Shown one piece after another: positions 62,433-64,000 of a DNA stretch of 64,000 nucleotides. The stretch is from Rhodanobacter sp. (lineage in GTDB: Bacteria; Pseudomonadota; Gammaproteobacteria; Xanthomonadales; Rhodanobacteraceae). The notes below the pieces were generated by a model. The model was not told the origin of the DNA and did not search any database. It saw only the letters and a list, made by a program, of their open reading frames with translations. The stretch lies in assembly GCA_040371205.1 (NCBI GenBank), contig AP031382.1:2105562-2169561 (forward strand), read 5' to 3'. Each line of letters opens with the position of its first letter. Positions within the stretch are counted from its first letter, which is position 1. The translations under genes and the position numbers were made by a program.

Positions 62433-62487
62433 CTTCCGGTACCGCTTGCGAGGCAGTGGCGCATGGCGCCTGGCTGCCCCGGCTCGA

Positions 62488-62727
62488 TCAGTCCTTGGAG
62501 TGGGCCTTGATGTAGTCCACGGCCTGCTGCACGGTGGTGATCTTCTCGGCGTCTTCGTCCGGGATCTCGGTCTCGAACTCTTCTTCCAGCGCCATCACCA
62601 GCTCGACGGTGTCGAGCGAGTCGGCGCCCAGATCGTCGACGAACGACGCGTTCGCCGTGACTTCGTCTTCCTTCACGCCCAGCTGCTCCACGACGATCTT
62701 CTTGACGCGCTCTTCGATGGTGCTCAT
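62488..62727 (-). CDS. acpP: Acyl carrier protein
   Basis: Carrier of growing acyl chains, 79 aa. The phosphopantetheine attachment site is Ser37 in [12 protein letters not shown]. The protein is very acidic and nearly matches E. coli AcpP ([20 protein letters not shown]). A TACAAT at 62786-62791 on the minus strand lies about 60 bp upstream and may be its -10; no good -35 pairs with it. Confidence 0.97.
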   Translation of the reverse strand: MSTIEERVKKIVVEQLGVKEDEVTANASFVDDLGADSLDTVELVMALEEEFETEIPDEDAEKITTVQQAVDYIKAHSKD

Positions 62728-62899
62728 TGCAAATCTCCCACGGGGAATGTGTTGTGCGCCGGCCCGCGGCCGGCTAGACCGGCGGATTGTAGTGGCTAAG
62801 CCGCACGGCCGCCATGCATTCCGACGATTGGGTCAAAACGCGATTGTCTCCGAAAATCCGACCATGCGCGACAGTTTGGGCGCGCGTTTGAAACTGCCG

Positions 62900-63643
62900 T
62901 CAGGGCATGTACATGCCGCCGTTGACATGCAGCGTCTCGCCGGTGATGTAGGCCGCGGCAGGCGACGCCAGGAAACCCACCGCCTTGGCGATATCGCTGG
63001 CCTCGCCCAGCCGGCCCAGCGCGATCTGGCCCAGCAGGCCTTCCTTCGCGGACTCCGGCAGCGCACGCGTCATGTCGGTGTCGATGAAACCCGGCGCCAC
63101 CACGTTCACCGTGATGCCGCGCGAACCGATCTCGCGCGCCAGCGACTTGGAGAACGCGATGATGCCGGCCTTGGCCGCCGCGTAGTTGGACTGGCCAGGA
63201 TTGCCGGTCAGCCCGATCACCGAGGCGATGGAAATGATGCGACCCTTGCGCGCCTTCATCATGCCGCGCATCACCGCCTTGCTGGTGCGGAACACCGAGC
63301 TGAGGTTGGTGTCGAGGATGGCCTGCCAGTCCGCCTCGGGCATGCGCATCAGCAGCTGGTCGCGGGTGATGCCCGCGTTGTTGACCAGGATGCTCACCGC
63401 GCCGAACTCCTTGGCGATGCCGTCGATCAGCGCATCCACCGCGGCGGCGTCGGTGACATTCAGCACGCGGCCATGGCCGCCGTGCGCGGCCAGCCGCTCG
63501 CCGATCGCGGCCGCGCCAGACTCGCTGGTGGCCGTACCGATCACGGTGGCGCCCATCGCCGCCAGTTCGTCCGCGATCGCCGCGCCGATGCCGCGGCTGG
63601 CGCCGGTGACCAGCGCGATTTCGCCGTGCAGTGATGAGGTCAT
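62900..63643 (-). CDS. fabG: 3-oxoacyl-ACP reductase
   Basis: NADPH-dependent reductase of the fatty-acid cycle, 247 aa. The Rossmann motif is TGASRGIGAAIADEL, NNAGITRDQLLMRM follows, and the catalytic Ser-Tyr-Lys triad is in SVIGLTGNPGQSNYAAAKAG. It ends with the family segment VNGGMYMP. The ATG at 63643 gives MTSSLHGEIALVTGASRG. It lies between fabD and acpP; the 172-bp gap to acpP has nothing else I can name. Confidence 0.96.
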   Translation of the reverse strand: MTSSLHGEIALVTGASRGIGAAIADELAAMGATVIGTATSESGAAAIGERLAAHGGHGRVLNVTDAAAVDALIDGIAKEFGAVSILVNNAGITRDQLLMRMPEADWQAILDTNLSSVFRTSKAVMRGMMKARKGRIISIASVIGLTGNPGQSNYAAAKAGIIAFSKSLAREIGSRGITVNVVAPGFIDTDMTRALPESAKEGLLGQIALGRLGEASDIAKAVGFLASPAAAYITGETLHVNGGMYMP

Positions 63644-63675
63644 GTCGTTTCCCCGTGGTCTTGATGGGAGCACCC

Positions 63676-63792
63676 GCTTGCGAGTGCGAAGATCGAAGAG
63701 CCGCCGTACCTGGCCGCACTCTGCTTGGTTTTTACGCTTGTCTGCGGCCGAGGATGCCAAATGGACGGCCATCCTCGACTGCACTGTTCGGC
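63676..63792 (-). repeat. Two tandem copies of the dispersed palindromic repeat (fabD-fabG gap)
   Basis: Copy 1 (63676-63724) reads GCTTGCGAGTGCGAAGATCG then AAGAGCCGCCGTACCTGGCC and GCACTCTGC. Copy 2 (63734-63792) ends GGACGGCCATCCTCGACTGC then ACTGTTCGG. The GCGAAGATC, CGGCCATCC and TGCACT blocks match the copies in the rimP-nusA gap. The pair takes up most of the 163-bp gap. Confidence 0.6.
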
Positions 63793-63806
63793 AGGAGCCG
63801 GCGCAG

Positions 63807-64000
63807 TCAGCTCCACTCGGCGTGCGCTGCTTCGAGATCGGACGGCGCACCGATGGCACGCGCTTCCAGCGACTTGTCGATGCGCTTGACCAGCCCGGCC
63901 AGCACCTTGCCCGGGCCGCATTCGGCGATGCGCACGGCGCCGCCGGCGGCGAGCGCCTGCACGCACTCCGTCCAGCGCACCGGCAGATAGAGCTGGCGCT
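63807..64000 (-). CDS. fabD: Malonyl-CoA:ACP transacylase (partial, C-terminus only)
   Basis: Only the last 64 codons lie in the window, and the rest runs past base 64000. The visible end reads QLYLPVRWTECVQALAAGG, then IAECGPGKVLAGLVKRIDKS, which matches the C-terminus of FabD (PVRWTECVQ and GPGKVLAGL). The stop is at 63807-63809. It is the first visible gene of the fab cluster, on the same strand as fabG. Confidence 0.9.
   Translation of the reverse strand, partial: RQLYLPVRWTECVQALAAGGAVRIAECGPGKVLAGLVKRIDKSLEARAIGAPSDLEAAHAEWS

Overview
The window is high-GC chromosomal DNA from a gammaproteobacterium, most likely of the Xanthomonadales/Lysobacterales and probably near Rhodanobacter, Dyella or Luteibacter. 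The placement rests on gene order (nuoA-N followed by tRNA-fMet, rimP, nusA, infB, rbfA, truB, rpsO, pnp; sucA-sucB-lpdA; mtnA beside gyrA), a PilZ gene downstream of holB, and a class III PHA synthase. The genus is inferred, not shown. I see no IS element, prophage, CRISPR array or rRNA operon; this is mostly core genome.

Layout. 1-9.6 kb: sulfur assimilation, with a partial cysG, a divergent CysB-type LysR gene, the cysJ-cysI-cysH operon, and a divergent TSUP exporter followed by a ribosomal oxygenase (roxA) and a coupled hypothetical gene. 9.7-15.4 kb: 2-oxoglutarate dehydrogenase genes sucA, sucB and lpdA. 15.5-19.7 kb: LOG-family hydrolase, AcuI-type reductase, stand-alone response regulator, CbpA-type J protein, Hsp20 and a peroxiredoxin. 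19.7-23.7 kb: a FecI/FecR/TonB-receptor signalling module. 23.9-30.2 kb: gyrA, mtnA, a PspC protein, and phaE-phaC. 30.4-40.0 kb: the translation/RNA operon reading tRNA-fMet, rimP, nusA, infB, rbfA, truB, rpsO, pnp on the minus strand. 40.1-54.7 kb: all thirteen genes nuoA-nuoN (nuoC and nuoD separate) for complex I. 54.9-64 kb: fabD (partial), fabG, acpP, fabF, pabB, pabC, mltG, tmk, holB, a PIG-L/LmbE-type protein and pilZ, mostly joined by 4-bp overlaps.

How the parts work together. CysJI and CysH reduce PAPS to sulfide, and CysG makes the siroheme that CysI needs. SucAB-Lpd feeds the TCA cycle and complex I takes the NADH. The fab cluster makes acyl-ACP for membranes, and PhaEC stores carbon as polyester.

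The most interesting signals are regulatory and non-coding. First, tandem 8-bp ACGT-core palindromes resembling MetJ operators lie before cysG/cysB (three boxes) and cysJ (two boxes). Second, a dispersed palindromic repeat of about 55-60 bp occupies intergenic gaps in the cys, translation and fab operons, often as tandem pairs. Third, two successive terminator hairpins lie between tRNA-fMet and rimP, and a perfect 17-bp hairpin lies in the rpsO leader.
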